From: Pseudoxanthomonas sp.
Lineage (GTDB): Bacteria > Pseudomonadota > Gammaproteobacteria > Xanthomonadales > Xanthomonadaceae
Reading direction: 5' to 3'
NCBI RefSeq assembly: GCF_035999195.1
Contig: NZ_DASYGY010000009.1
Coordinates: forward strand, 496,001 to 560,000
DNA: 64,000 nucleotides
The position numbers were made by a program, and so were the translations under genes. The notes below the pieces were generated by a model. That model had not been told where the DNA came from. It did not search any database and saw only the letters and a list, made by a program, of their open reading frames with translations. Positions 27,101-35,147 of the stretch are shown piece after piece. Position 1 is the first letter of the stretch. Every line of letters starts with the position of its first letter.

Positions 27101-27603
27101 AAATTGAGCGTCGCACGCGTGCCCGCAGGAACTACCTGAGCACCGACCGAGTTGCCCCCTCGATAGCCGGTGACCGTGACGCTCTGGCTCAGGACATCCA
27201 GCAACATCGACTGCAGCACAAAATGTGCACCGTCCGTACGCGACCAGATCAACGTCGCGCCGCCGCCGCTGTTTGCATTGAGCGCGGGGTTTCCTGGGAA
27301 CGACATGTCATCCCAACTCATATCGCCGCCGACCATCGTGAACGTGAAGCTGTCACCGCCCAAGGGCATGGTGAATGTCGTTGCCGGCGGATCGGGTGCG
27401 GTTGGCAGGTTGGTCGGGCGAGTCGTGAATGCCTCGTTGAAGACGACTGCCTGCACATTACCGACGACGGCCAGCGCCATGATCACCACCAGCAGGCATT
27501 GCCGCGCGAGTCTTCCATGAAGGCCAGTTGCCAACCGGGAGTGGAAGCGCTGCGCCACGCGCGACGCGATGTGGGCACCTTGGGTGCCTGGCGAAGTGTT
27601 CAA
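21190..27603 (-). CDS. Giant autotransporter adhesin with Ig-like/fibronectin III repeats
   Basis: 2137 residues. A TTG start at 27603 with AGGGGA 7 nt upstream gives a long-n-region signal peptide ending near GNVQA. The passenger has an N-terminal unique domain (about 50-180), Ser/Thr-rich Ig-like units, at least four 174-residue tandem modules joining an MBG-like unit (QxITFANPGAQ) with an FnIII unit (ASVTFTAP, GxxYTFTVTATN), cadherin-like and putative-Ig domains (GLPAGLxLGTDGxITGTPT), then a roughly 280-residue beta-barrel. The barrel ends LRLSYGQPF, but 32 more residues with two Cys follow, unlike the usual terminal Phe. Adhesion or biofilm role inferred. Confidence 0.88.
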   Translation of the reverse strand: MNTSPGTQGAHIASRVAQRFHSRLATGLHGRLARQCLLVVIMALAVVGNVQAVVFNEAFTTRPTNLPTAPDPPATTFTMPLGGDSFTFTMVGGDMSWDDMSFPGNPALNANSGGGATLIWSRTDGAHFVLQSMLLDVLSQSVTVTGYRGGNSVGAQVVPAGTRATLNFGGLVVDEVRFSSTMFDFLLIDDLQGDSAVPAPTVTDARIGISGASGTGGAYRIGDTVTATWNNTAGGDNNSGITGVTMDFSQFGGGAAVGASNMSDTWVATYTITAGAIDATNRNVNVTATNAWGSAATGDTTNAIVDNVAPTVTDGNIAISGASGTAGTYRIGDTVTATWNNTAAGDNNTDTISGATANFSQFGGGVAVAATNSGGTWTATYTLPSGALQATGRNVSFTATDNAGNTTTTSDTSNAAVDTAPPAVTGITVSGSPAATATSVTFTVALNESVANVSTDDFALAMTGTATGTISSVSASSGASIDVTVSGIAGSGDLRLNLNGATDIADAAGNGGPAAFASGSTHTVAIPTAPAAPTIGTATAGDGQASVTFTAPGSNGGSAITTYTATASPGGAFGTCAGPAACTATVAGLTNGIAYTFTVTATNAVGTSVASAASNAVTPKGNQAITFANPGAQNFGTTPTLTATSSSGLTPTFSSSTTGVCTITAGGQVTFVAAGSCSIEADQAGNAAWNAAATETRTFTVNAVAPGAPTIGTATAGNGQASVTFTAPASTGGAAILSGGYTVTANPGGATGTGSGSPIIVAGLTNGVAYTFTVTATNAAGTGAASAASNSVLPAAPQTITFANPGAQDYGTSPTLAATASSGLTVTFTSATTGVCTITSGGILTFVAAGTCTINADQAGDGSFQPAPQVSHSFTINPVAPAAPTIGTAIAGDTQASVAFTAPVNTGGTSITGYTVTVYPPHVAPVNGAASPIVINGLTNGQPYTFTVTADNVAGTGPASMASNSITPAATQTVTFNNPGAQNFGTTPTLSATSDSGLTPIFTSSTTGVCTITSGGALTFVTAGTCTINADQPGDGSYLAAPQVTRTFTVNPVVPGAPTIGTAVLASPTEVDVAFTVPASSGGIAITGYTVTASPGGAAATGAGSPIRVTGLTSGTRYTFTVVATNSVGTGPVSAASNAVVTSIAQSITFGNPGSQDFGTTPTLSATADSGLPVTFASATPAVCSITATGTLAFASVGTCTITADQTGDATHLPAAQVSQSFTVAAVVAAAPTIGTATMASATSVTVSFTAPGFTGGAPVTGYTVTASPGGITNTGAGSPITVGGLNSGTAYTFTVTAQSSAGSSAASAPSNAVTPIPALDVADGSVTLAYGAPATPVTLSITGTATSVAVVTLPLHGTATASGTTISYRPNPGFAGQDSFTYTASDAYQTTAAAVMTIDVTAPTVALDAGNPVDGTGGSAYTHAFVASGGASPYTFQLTGGALPAGLALGTDGRITGTPTAAGSFSLTVQVTDSSTGLGPFTAQRQYTLQVAAPQIAFTLPVLPPATHAGAIHQTLAVSGGTAPYTYTVIAGSLPQGVSLSAAGVLSGTPTQAGRFAFTIEVRDANGFSGAQAYELVVAQAAQAITGFSANPATPVFTPNGTFALVATGGASANPVVFASTTLQVCQVSGATVTMLAAGRCSLTADQAGDANHEAAPQALLDVDIAAAVPTLVWPETLRKVYGEPAFDLGNPQSPSAGAFTFTSSDPDVASISGRTVTLHAEGETVITATQAAAGSYAAASVEMRLQVEVRSDPTRDAGVVGLLQAQVDASVRFATAQQSNIRDRLRQVRSGANASSNAVTLAYAGGDDRQGLSVPVGQATGGVLPALPQGWGAWASGTATFGKRGRVGGYDFQTDGITLGADRAFGEHLLLGVAGSLARNDSDLDGTASRLKADQRSLALYGLWRRGEHLFVDGMLATGRLDFDIRRWSDDAGALGTAARDGEQWFGSLALGYEHRGERMALTGYGRFDASRTTLEAYREYGLGLYDLAYRRQEVENSTFALGIEGSYQVGGANGRYRPFWTLEYRQAIDDKGEAAMNYVVWPHPTDYRLGMQSYNDNALSLAAGVDVKLRPGWLLSLLFGHEQASNSTQGSTLGLRLSYGQPFGGGFVQNDGTMAGDAARRCGRRCVDPSEAPR
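23900..26000 (-). repeat. Tandem 522-525-bp coding modules inside the autotransporter
   Basis: The landmark CCGAAG/CCGTAA of the MBG-like unit recurs at 24128, 24650, 25172 and 25697, spacings of 522, 522 and 525 bp (174-175 codons). Equal spacing and high similarity point to recent unequal recombination. Copy number is likely to vary among strains. Confidence 0.85.
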
Positions 27604-27938
27604 GCTGGATCCCCTATCGATACGGTTGCCTGCGCGATCACGCAGACGAGCGACGCTGCCTGGATGGTGGAACCTGCCGGTATCCGCCCCACGGTACCGG
27701 CCACCACGTGGCGCTGGCGGCATGGTAGCGGATCGAGCGGACACAGTCGCGTCACCTGCACCAGACCGACGATGGATGTGCGATGCAAGGCGCGTGCCGC
27801 GTTCGTGTGCCTGGGCGGGCGCATTCGACGTCGTTACCCGGACAACGCGACGCCGTCATGAACGAAAAGTCTTCAGCAATGTCATGGCCGGCCGATAACG
27901 CTTTCCGAGAGCCCTCCCCTCGGGCCGCGATCTTCCCC
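27604..27938. other. Divergent intergenic region, 335 bp
   Basis: It separates the autotransporter (minus) from the MHYT protein (plus). No convincing gene is present: the in-frame extension 27858-27938 of the MHYT gene has codons with A/T third bases (TCT, TCA, GCA, TCA, GCT) unlike the neighbours. An AGGGGA ribosome site serves the autotransporter, and a short dyad CTGCG-N6-CGCAG lies near 27630. No promoter could be fixed with confidence. Confidence 0.4.
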
Positions 27939-30005
27939 ATGACCGGCACGTACAACGAGATCCTCGTTCTCTTCTCCCTGCTGGTCGCCATCCTCGCCTC
28001 GTATACCGCGCTCGACATGGCCGGGCGCGTCGCCACCACGCAGGGCTCCGCCGCCCGCTGGTGGCTGGCCGGTGGCGCGTTCGCGATGGGACTGGGCGTG
28101 TGGTCGATGCACTTCGTCGGCATGCTGGCCTTCGACCTGCCGATTCCCCTGGGTTACGACATCACCCTCACCGCCTGCTCGATGCTGGCGGCGGTCGGCT
28201 CCTCGGCGTTCGCGCTGTGGCTGGTGTCGCGGCCGCAGCTGCCGCGTCTGCGCCTGCTGCTGGGGGCGGTGCTGATGGGCACCGGCATCGCGCTGATGCA
28301 CTACATCGGCATGGCGGCGCTGCAGATGCAGCCCGGCATCGACTACCACCCCGGGTGGTTCACGCTGTCCATCGCCATCGCGGTGGCCGCCTCCGGTGCG
28401 GCGCTGTGGATCGCCTTCCACCTGCGCAGCGGCGGCCGCCGCAAGTACCTGCTGCGTGCGCTCGCCGCCGTGGTGATGGGCCTGGCGATCGTCGGCATGC
28501 ACTACACCGGCATGGCGGCGGCGCAGTTCCCCGCGGACAGCTGGTGCGGGGCGGCACGCGACGGCGGCGTGCCCACGCAGTGGCTGGCGATCCTGGTGGT
28601 GGTGGCCACGGTGGCCATCATGGGCGTCGCGCTGATCGTCTCGGTGCTGGACCGGCAGATGCATGCGCGCACCCATCACCTGGCGCATTCGCTGGCGCGT
28701 GCGAACGAAGAACTGCTGCAGGCGGCGCTGCACGACCCCCTCACCCGCCTGCCCAACCGCATCCTGCTGCAGGACCGCATCGAGCAGGCCATCGAGAAGG
28801 CCAGGCGGAAGCAGGAGCAGTTCGCGGTGATGTTCCTGGACCTGGACGGCTTCAAGGGCATCAACGACGCCTACGGCCACCAGGCAGGCGATGCGCTGCT
28901 GCTGGAAGTCGCCACGCGCGTGCGCGGCCTGCTCCGCAGCCAGGACACACTGTCGCGGCTGGGCGGGGACGAGTTCGTGCTGGTAGTGGCGGCCACCGAT
29001 CCCGAGGACGCCGCCATGGTGGCCCAGCGCATCATCGACGCCATCGGCCACACCGCCCTCCGCGTCCACGGCGCGGACCTGCAGGTGACCGCCAGCGTGG
29101 GCATCGCGCTGTATCCGTCCGACGGTACCCGCGAACGCGACCTGATGGCGCATGCCGATGCGGCCATGTACCACACCAAGGACAACGGCCGGAACGGTTA
29201 CACGTTCTTCGCCCCGTCGATGAACATCAGCGCCCACCAGCAGCTGAAACTGCTGAACGAGCTGCGGCGCGCCGTGGAGCGCGACGAGCTGGTGCTGCAC
29301 TACCAGCCCAAGTTCTCCGCGCCCGACTACGACATGGTCGGCGCCGAAGCCCTGGTGCGCTGGCGGCACCCCGAACTGGGTTTGCTGGCGCCCGGCGCCT
29401 TCATTCCCGCCGCCGAGCGCAGCGGCCTGATCCTCGCGATCGGCGAATGGGTGCTGGACGAAGCCTGCCGCCAGATGCGGGCATGGCGCGAACAGGGGCA
29501 CGGCATCACCAACGTCGCCATCAATCTGTCGTCGCTGCAGTTCTCCTCCCCCAATCTCGTGGGGATGGTGGCCGACGCACTGCGCAGGCACGACGTGCCC
29601 GCCAGCACGCTGACGCTGGAAATCACCGAGACCACCGCCATGCGCGATGCCGATGCCAGCCTGGGCATCCTCGACGAACTCACCGCGATGGGCGTGAACA
29701 TCTCGATCGACGACTTCGGTACGGGCTATTCCAGCCTGCTGTACCTGAAGCGGCTGCCGGCCTCGGAACTGAAGATCGACCGTGCCTTCGTGCGCGAGCT
29801 GGAATCCAATACCGAGGACGCGGCCATCGTGTCGTCGATCATCGCGCTGGGCAAGACGCTGAACCTGCGGGTGGTCGCCGAGGGCGTGGAAACCGTCGGC
29901 CAGCGCCAGGCGCTGCGGCGGCTGGGATGCGACCTCTACCAGGGTTATCTGATGGGTGAGCCGGTCGAAGCCGATGCGCTGTTCGCGGTGCGCCAGCCGG
30001 CCTGA
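27939..30005 (+). CDS. MHYT-GGDEF-EAL bifunctional c-di-GMP protein
   Basis: 688 residues. Seven transmembrane helices carry the MHYT sensor motifs MHFVGM (57), MHYIGM (120) and MHYTGM (187), thought to bind a metal and sense O2, CO or NO. A GGDEF domain with intact GGDEF (342-346) and an I-site RxxD five residues before it is followed by an EAL domain with EAL at 470-472 and DDFGTGYSS. Both cyclase and phosphodiesterase look active. The start at 27939 (MTGTYNEIL) matches the family; ATGs at 27858 and 27879 would lengthen it. Confidence 0.93.
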   Translation: MTGTYNEILVLFSLLVAILASYTALDMAGRVATTQGSAARWWLAGGAFAMGLGVWSMHFVGMLAFDLPIPLGYDITLTACSMLAAVGSSAFALWLVSRPQLPRLRLLLGAVLMGTGIALMHYIGMAALQMQPGIDYHPGWFTLSIAIAVAASGAALWIAFHLRSGGRRKYLLRALAAVVMGLAIVGMHYTGMAAAQFPADSWCGAARDGGVPTQWLAILVVVATVAIMGVALIVSVLDRQMHARTHHLAHSLARANEELLQAALHDPLTRLPNRILLQDRIEQAIEKARRKQEQFAVMFLDLDGFKGINDAYGHQAGDALLLEVATRVRGLLRSQDTLSRLGGDEFVLVVAATDPEDAAMVAQRIIDAIGHTALRVHGADLQVTASVGIALYPSDGTRERDLMAHADAAMYHTKDNGRNGYTFFAPSMNISAHQQLKLLNELRRAVERDELVLHYQPKFSAPDYDMVGAEALVRWRHPELGLLAPGAFIPAAERSGLILAIGEWVLDEACRQMRAWREQGHGITNVAINLSSLQFSSPNLVGMVADALRRHDVPASTLTLEITETTAMRDADASLGILDELTAMGVNISIDDFGTGYSSLLYLKRLPASELKIDRAFVRELESNTEDAAIVSSIIALGKTLNLRVVAEGVETVGQRQALRRLGCDLYQGYLMGEPVEADALFAVRQPA

Positions 30006-30029
30006 GTCGACATCGCCCGGCGCGGCGCG

Positions 30030-30620
30030 TCACACGGGCTCGAGGTAAGCGGACGCGCGCTCTTCGCGCGTCAACGGGTAAGCGGTGCGATGCGGTTGCC
30101 CGTTCGCATCGAAGAACAGCGAGGGCGTCTGCCGCCGCAGTCTGGCCGCGGCAATGTCGGCGGCGATCCGCAGGCTGCCGAACAGGAGGGCCACGGGCGT
30201 GGCGGCCACGTCGTCCGTCGCGTCGGCGGCCTTGAGGACGATCCGGCCACGCGGACCGAACGCGGCATCCACCGCGGCCGTGTCGGGCAGGCAGGCGACC
30301 ACCACGCCGACATAGGCCAGCCTGCCGTCGCGCGGCGTATTCGCCAGCGGCGTGCGGCAGCATCCCGCGTACCACCGCAGCAGGCCGCCCACGCGCAGGC
30401 ACAGGCCGGCGATATGCTCTTCGCCGGCGGTGAACGCCATGCCGGCCGGATTCGTCGCCACGATGTCGGTGCCGCCATGGGCATCCGTCACGCCGGGCAG
30501 ACCGAGGTGGCGCGCATAGGCCTGGCAATCGCGGCAGTAGCAGGTGGCCCGCGCATACGCACGGCGCTTCTCCAGGGTGCCCTGCACCTTCCCGCATCGG
30601 CAACGCACTTCGAGGGTCAT
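30030..30620 (-). CDS. DUF6151 / GFA-like zinc-binding protein
   Basis: 196 residues. The N-terminus CRCGKVQG, then ATCYCRDCQAYARHLG, is a zinc-site pattern shared with glutathione-dependent formaldehyde-activating-like proteins. GLLRWYAGCCRTPLANTP supplies further Cys residues. No activity has been shown for this subgroup. ATG at 30620 begins the conserved segment. It stands alone between the MHYT gene (convergent, 24 bp) and the HDOD gene. Confidence 0.82.
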   Translation of the reverse strand: MTLEVRCRCGKVQGTLEKRRAYARATCYCRDCQAYARHLGLPGVTDAHGGTDIVATNPAGMAFTAGEEHIAGLCLRVGGLLRWYAGCCRTPLANTPRDGRLAYVGVVVACLPDTAAVDAAFGPRGRIVLKAADATDDVAATPVALLFGSLRIAADIAAARLRRQTPSLFFDANGQPHRTAYPLTREERASAYLEPV

Positions 30621-30729
30621 GGAAGGTCCCGTTTTCGGCTTTCGTGGACGCAGGGATACCGCAGCGGCGATCACGATTCCGTCAAGCGCCCACGCGATGC
30701 GCGACCCGCCGGGCAACGACCGTCAGGGT

Positions 30730-31668
30730 TCAGGCGGCGGCCGCGACCGCCGGCGCCTCCATGGCGTCGCTGGCTTCGGGTGCGGCCAGCGCCAGCGCGC
30801 GTGCGAGCGGACCCATCGCCGTACGCTCATCATCGGTCTGCGCGTCCAGCGCCTGCATCAGGCGCTCCGACAGGCCCCACTCGCGCGCGACGGCGCACGC
30901 CAGACGCGGCGACCAGCGCTGCAGCAGGTGCGCCGTCATCGCCGTGTCCGGCACCCGAGCGGCGAGCCCCGCGGTCGCATCGCGCAGTGCCTGCACCACG
31001 ACGATGGCGCCCAGCCCCTGCAGGAGGGCGAGCAGGCGCGCGGCGAGGACCTCTTCGCGACCCGCCGGACCCGCCAGCCTGGCTGCGATCAGCGCGCTGC
31101 GCTGCGTGTGGTCCCAGACCAGGTCCGGCAGCCGCCCGAACACCCCGCCCTCCACCCGCATCACCGGCTGCATCAGGGCCACCGCCACCAGATGGCGCAG
31201 TCCGTCCACGCCGACGAGTGCCACTGCGCGGTCCAGGCTTTCCACGGCCGCCGTATCGCGTCGGTACAGCGTGCTGTTGGCCAGCTTCAGCAGGTGGGCG
31301 GCCAGCGCCGGATCGCGCGCGATGATGCCGCCGAGGTCGCGACCGGATGCGTCATCGTCGTTCAGGGCACCCAGCAGTTCCGGCAGCAGCTGCGGCCTGC
31401 GCGGCAGGCGCCGCGGGTCGTCGGCGAAGCGCGCCAGCGCATCGCGGGCGGCCGCAATCACCGGACCGCTGTCTTCCGGCGAAAGGCAGGACCCGGCATC
31501 GAGTCCGGCCAGCCGCAGCAGCGGTGCCGCCCAGTCGCGCGGCGGTGATGCCGGCGACGAAGGCGCGACCTCTGCCATCCCGGCCAGCGGCGTCATCGAC
31601 GCGTCGGCGGCCACGGCCTTGCGCCGTCCGCGCTTCCACCATCCACCCACGATCTCCCGGAATGCCAC
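30730..31668 (-). CDS. HDOD domain signalling protein
   Basis: 312 residues. A flexible basic N-terminus (1 to about 45) precedes an HDOD domain (about 90-275) with LPRRPQLLPELLGAL, IIARDPALAAHLLKLANSTLY and RAVALVGVDGLRHLV, typical of the fold. HDOD proteins lack the catalytic HD pair and act as output or adaptor modules in c-di-GMP and motility control. Proximity to the MHYT-GGDEF-EAL gene fits a signalling role. Partner unknown. Confidence 0.88.
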   Translation of the reverse strand: MAFREIVGGWWKRGRRKAVAADASMTPLAGMAEVAPSSPASPPRDWAAPLLRLAGLDAGSCLSPEDSGPVIAAARDALARFADDPRRLPRRPQLLPELLGALNDDDASGRDLGGIIARDPALAAHLLKLANSTLYRRDTAAVESLDRAVALVGVDGLRHLVAVALMQPVMRVEGGVFGRLPDLVWDHTQRSALIAARLAGPAGREEVLAARLLALLQGLGAIVVVQALRDATAGLAARVPDTAMTAHLLQRWSPRLACAVAREWGLSERLMQALDAQTDDERTAMGPLARALALAAPEASDAMEAPAVAAAA

Positions 31669-31983
31669 GCACTCACCTGCGATTGCATAGTCGACGACAC
31701 CGTAGCGGCCGCATGACGCGTTTCTTGAGCGTCCCGCACAACGCGACAGTGACCCGGTTGCCGACGCGGCCGGAGATGGAGGCGTCGATGCTGCCGCGAG
31801 ATCGCGCGCATCGCACGGCCAGCCATGCGTGCGATGCGGTCATGAAACTTTCACTCGCGTTTCGCGCGGACGCGACATCGATGAACGCTTCCGTCGCGCG
31901 GTCACACGATGTTGATGCGCGATGCGGGAAGTTGTCGCTCAAGGGCGGAACACGCCCTATCCCTTCCACGACAGGAGTTCACG
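31669..31983. other. Intergenic region upstream of the DUF2383 gene
   Basis: 315 bp with no supported gene. It contains the ribosome site AGGAG at 31972-31976 serving the plus-strand gene. No consensus promoter or clear RNA structure was recognised. Confidence 0.4.
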
Positions 31984-32439
31984 ATGAACACGCAGAAGAA
32001 GATCCAGCACAGCCTCAACGACCTGATCGAAATCGCCCGCGACGGCCACGGCTTCTACACCGAAGCCGCCGGCAAGGTGAAGGACGCCGAGCTCGCCGCG
32101 CTGTTCACGCGCATCGCCGGCGTCAAGCAGGACATCGTGGCACGCCTCAGCGCGACCGTCGCCGCCACGGGCGGCAAGCCGGCCGAGCACGGCACCATGG
32201 TCGGCAGCATGCAGCAGTTCTACGGCAAGGTGCGTGCAGCGCTGGGCGACACCACCTACGGGTATGTCGCGGAGCTGGAGGAGTCCGAAGATCGCCTGCT
32301 GAAGGCCTTCAACGAGACCATCACCGACGAGGACACCCCGGCTACCGCGCGTGCCGAAGCACAGGCCCTGCTGCCCAGCGTGCGCGAGTGCCACAACGTG
32401 ATGCGCGACCGCAAGCAGGTGCTCAAGCGCGCCAGCTGA
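31984..32439 (+). CDS. PA2169/DUF2383 four-helix-bundle protein
   Basis: 151 residues, entirely alpha-helical and ferritin-like. LNDLIEIARDGHGFYTEAAGKVKD and LFTRIAGVKQDIVARL are characteristic of DUF2383 proteins. Carboxylates and His are present (Glu, His in DGHGFY; ECHNVM), but a metal site is not proven. Proteins of this kind are usually stress- or stationary-phase-induced. Strong AGGAG with 7-nt spacing; an intrinsic terminator follows, so it is a single-gene unit. Confidence 0.9.
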   Translation: MNTQKKIQHSLNDLIEIARDGHGFYTEAAGKVKDAELAALFTRIAGVKQDIVARLSATVAATGGKPAEHGTMVGSMQQFYGKVRAALGDTTYGYVAELEESEDRLLKAFNETITDEDTPATARAEAQALLPSVRECHNVMRDRKQVLKRAS

Positions 32440-32464
32440 TCCGCACGACGCGTCGTCGCCCCCG

Positions 32465-32492
32465 GAAGCCCCGCACATGCGGGGCTTCTTTT
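32465..32492 (+). terminator. Intrinsic terminator of the DUF2383 gene
   Basis: GAAGCCCCGC (32465-32474), loop ACAT, GCGGGGCTTC (32479-32488), then TTTT. This is a textbook rho-independent terminator 25 bp after the stop. Confidence 0.95.
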
Positions 32493-32538
32493 CATGCGCA
32501 TCTTCGAGGACGACGCGATCGCTCGTCGTCGGCCGAGC

Positions 32539-35076
32539 TCACGCCGATCTCCCGCGTTTTGCCTGCCGTCCAGCCAGCCTCGCCGCCACCTCGGCCAGAT
32601 CCTGTTTCCGGCGCAGGTAGTCGCCCCACGGATGTTCGCCGAGGCGCGCCATGCGCCGCGGGGCGGACGCGATGGTGTAGGCATCGCCGCCCTTGATTCG
32701 GCCCAGCTCCTCCCAGCGCAACGGCATGGCGACCGGCGCGCCCTCGCGTGCGCGCAGCGAGAACGATGCCACGCTGGTGGCACCGCGCCCGTTGCGCAGG
32801 TAGTCGATGAAGATGCGACCCTTGCGGAACTTCTTCGTCGCCGTGGCGACATAGGCCAGCGGGTCCGAGGCCGCCATCGATTCGGCGAATGCATGCGCGA
32901 AGTCCTTCACCTGCGGCCACGGACACGCGGGTTTCAACGGCACCACCACGTGCAGGCCCTTGCCGCCGGACGTGCGCACATGCGAGGTCAGTCCGAGCGC
33001 GCGCAGACGCTTTCGCACCAGTCGCGCCGCCTCCACCACGCGTACCCATGCGACATCCGGCCCGGGATCGAGGTCGAACACGATCCGGTCGGCACGATCG
33101 GGCGTCTTCGCCTGCGCGCCCCAGGGATGGAACTCGATCGCGTTGAACTGCGCCAGCTCCAGCAGGCCGGCTTCGTCGTTCACCACCAGATAGTCCGCGC
33201 GCGCGCCGCCTTCTTCCTCCAGCGATACCGCATCGACCCGGTCCATGCCGGGGGTGTGGTGCTTCTGGAAGAAGCAGGGCCGGCCCGCGCCCTGCGGACA
33301 GCGCACGATGGACAGGGGTCGCCCCGTGATCTCCGGCAGCAGCCAGCGCGCCATGGCGCGGTTGTAGTCGAACACCTGCTGCTTGGTGATGCCGCTGTCG
33401 GGAAACACGACGCGCTCGGGATGCGTCAGTTCCAGCGCGTCGGCAGCCTGGGATGTGCGGGGCGTGGCCGGCATGGCGGATCCTTGGCGGGCACTGGAAG
33501 ACGAGGGTTCGCGCAGGTCGGCGGCACGCTTGTCGCGCCGGATGGTCTTCAACGAGGACTGGCGCAGCAGGCCCTGGTTGCCGAGCCCGTGGTGGAACAC
33601 GTCCGCGACCAGCGTCGGCGTGACCCAACGCGCACGCCGCAGTTCGGGGTCGTCCACGTCGATGCGCGCCGTCGGTGCGCTGCGCGCGCGTGGCGCCAAC
33701 TGGGTGGCCAGTGTCTCGAGCAGCGCCTGGCTGAAGCCGGTGCCCACCCGTCCCGCGTACCGCCACCCGCGCGCGCCCTCGGGCGCGGCCAGCAGCAGCG
33801 CGCCCAGCCCGCTGCGGCTGCCTTTCGGTGCGGTGAAACCGACCACCGCGAACTCATCCGACGCCCGCTGCTTCACCTTGCGCCATGCGTCGCCACGACC
33901 CGCGTGATACGGCGCCTCGGCGCGCTTGCTGATGATGCCTTCCAGCCCGCGTTGCAGCGCCATCGCCAGCGCCTCGTCGCCACGCCCGACGATGTGCGAG
34001 CTGTAGACCAGCCGGTCGGGCGGCGACTTCAGGATCTCCGCGAGCAGCGCCTTGCGCTGGTACTGCGGGCTGCGCGCCAGGTCCACGCCGTCGACCTGCA
34101 GGATGTCGAACAGCACGTACGACAGGGTCGCATTCTTCTCGCCGGCCAGGGTCGCCTGCAGCAGGCCGAAGTCCTCCTGCCGCCCGGCGCCGGCCACCAG
34201 TTCGCCGTCGAGCACGGCGTCGTCCAGGTCCAGCGCCTCGAGTGCCGCCACGATCTCCGGCGCACGCGCCGTCCATTCGATCTCGTTGCGCGACCACAGC
34301 CGTGCCCTGCCCTTGGCGATCTGCGCGATCAGGCGGTAGCCGTCCCACTTGGCTTCGTGCAGCCAGGCATCGCCTGCGGGCACATCGGCCTGCAGCTTCG
34401 CCAGCTGCGGCGTACGGAAGCCCGGGCGCTGGCTGGTGGCGCGGGCGCCGTCCAGCCGCGCCGCCCGCTTGGCCCAGCGATGCGTGCCCTGCGGGACGGC
34501 GGACGTGCCCTTGCGAGCCTTGCGTGCAGCGCGGGGCGGCTTGCCGCCCGCCGGCACGGTCACGTCCTGCAGCAGGTCGTCGGCTTCCCTGCTGCCGGCG
34601 TAGTCGTCGCGCTCCTTGAACAGCAGCCATTGCGGCTGGCGCGCCGGCTTCTGCGTGCGGACCAGATGCCAGCCGCCCTTGAGCTTGTCGCCGAACAGGC
34701 GGAAGCGCAGATGGCCCTTGGCGAGCTGCGCTTCCACGTCGCCGTCGGTCGTCCACAGGCCGCGATCGAACGTGGCGACGTGGCCGCCGCCGTACTGTCC
34801 TTTCGGGATGTCGCCTTCGAAGTCGGCGTAGTCGATCGGATGGTCTTCCACCTCGGCCGCCAGCCGCTTCACGTCCGGGTCGAAGCTGGGCCCCTTCGGC
34901 ACGGCCCAGCTCTTCAGCGTGTCGCCGACCTGCAGGCGGAAGTCGTAGTGACGATGGCTGGCGTGGTGCAGCTGGACCACGAAGATCGGCCGCTTGCCGC
35001 GCGCGCGCCGACCCTCCGCCGCCGGTTCCGGCGTGCGGTCGAAGCGGCGCTTGCGACGGTATTCCTGCAGGCTCAT
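32539..35076 (-). CDS. ligD: DNA ligase D (phosphoesterase-ligase-polymerase)
   Basis: 845 residues in the order 3'-phosphoesterase (about 1-165, with HYDFRLQ), ATP-dependent ligase (about 215-520, adenylated Lys243 in EAKWDGYR, then DGELV), and primase-polymerase (about 560-830, with VFDLDPGPDVAW holding the metal-binding Asp pair). It joins DNA ends with Ku in bacterial non-homologous end joining. Start ATG at 35076 precedes the phosphoesterase directly. It is the last gene of the ku cluster, 71 bp behind the nuclease-like gene. Confidence 0.97.
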   Translation of the reverse strand: MSLQEYRRKRRFDRTPEPAAEGRRARGKRPIFVVQLHHASHRHYDFRLQVGDTLKSWAVPKGPSFDPDVKRLAAEVEDHPIDYADFEGDIPKGQYGGGHVATFDRGLWTTDGDVEAQLAKGHLRFRLFGDKLKGGWHLVRTQKPARQPQWLLFKERDDYAGSREADDLLQDVTVPAGGKPPRAARKARKGTSAVPQGTHRWAKRAARLDGARATSQRPGFRTPQLAKLQADVPAGDAWLHEAKWDGYRLIAQIAKGRARLWSRNEIEWTARAPEIVAALEALDLDDAVLDGELVAGAGRQEDFGLLQATLAGEKNATLSYVLFDILQVDGVDLARSPQYQRKALLAEILKSPPDRLVYSSHIVGRGDEALAMALQRGLEGIISKRAEAPYHAGRGDAWRKVKQRASDEFAVVGFTAPKGSRSGLGALLLAAPEGARGWRYAGRVGTGFSQALLETLATQLAPRARSAPTARIDVDDPELRRARWVTPTLVADVFHHGLGNQGLLRQSSLKTIRRDKRAADLREPSSSSARQGSAMPATPRTSQAADALELTHPERVVFPDSGITKQQVFDYNRAMARWLLPEITGRPLSIVRCPQGAGRPCFFQKHHTPGMDRVDAVSLEEEGGARADYLVVNDEAGLLELAQFNAIEFHPWGAQAKTPDRADRIVFDLDPGPDVAWVRVVEAARLVRKRLRALGLTSHVRTSGGKGLHVVVPLKPACPWPQVKDFAHAFAESMAASDPLAYVATATKKFRKGRIFIDYLRNGRGATSVASFSLRAREGAPVAMPLRWEELGRIKGGDAYTIASAPRRMARLGEHPWGDYLRRKQDLAEVAARLAGRQAKRGRSA

Positions 35077-35147
35077 CGGGATCCTCGACTGTGCCTGTTA
35101 TGCCGCGCACGCCGTCAACGGAACGTGGAAGGGTCCCGTGGCCGGCG

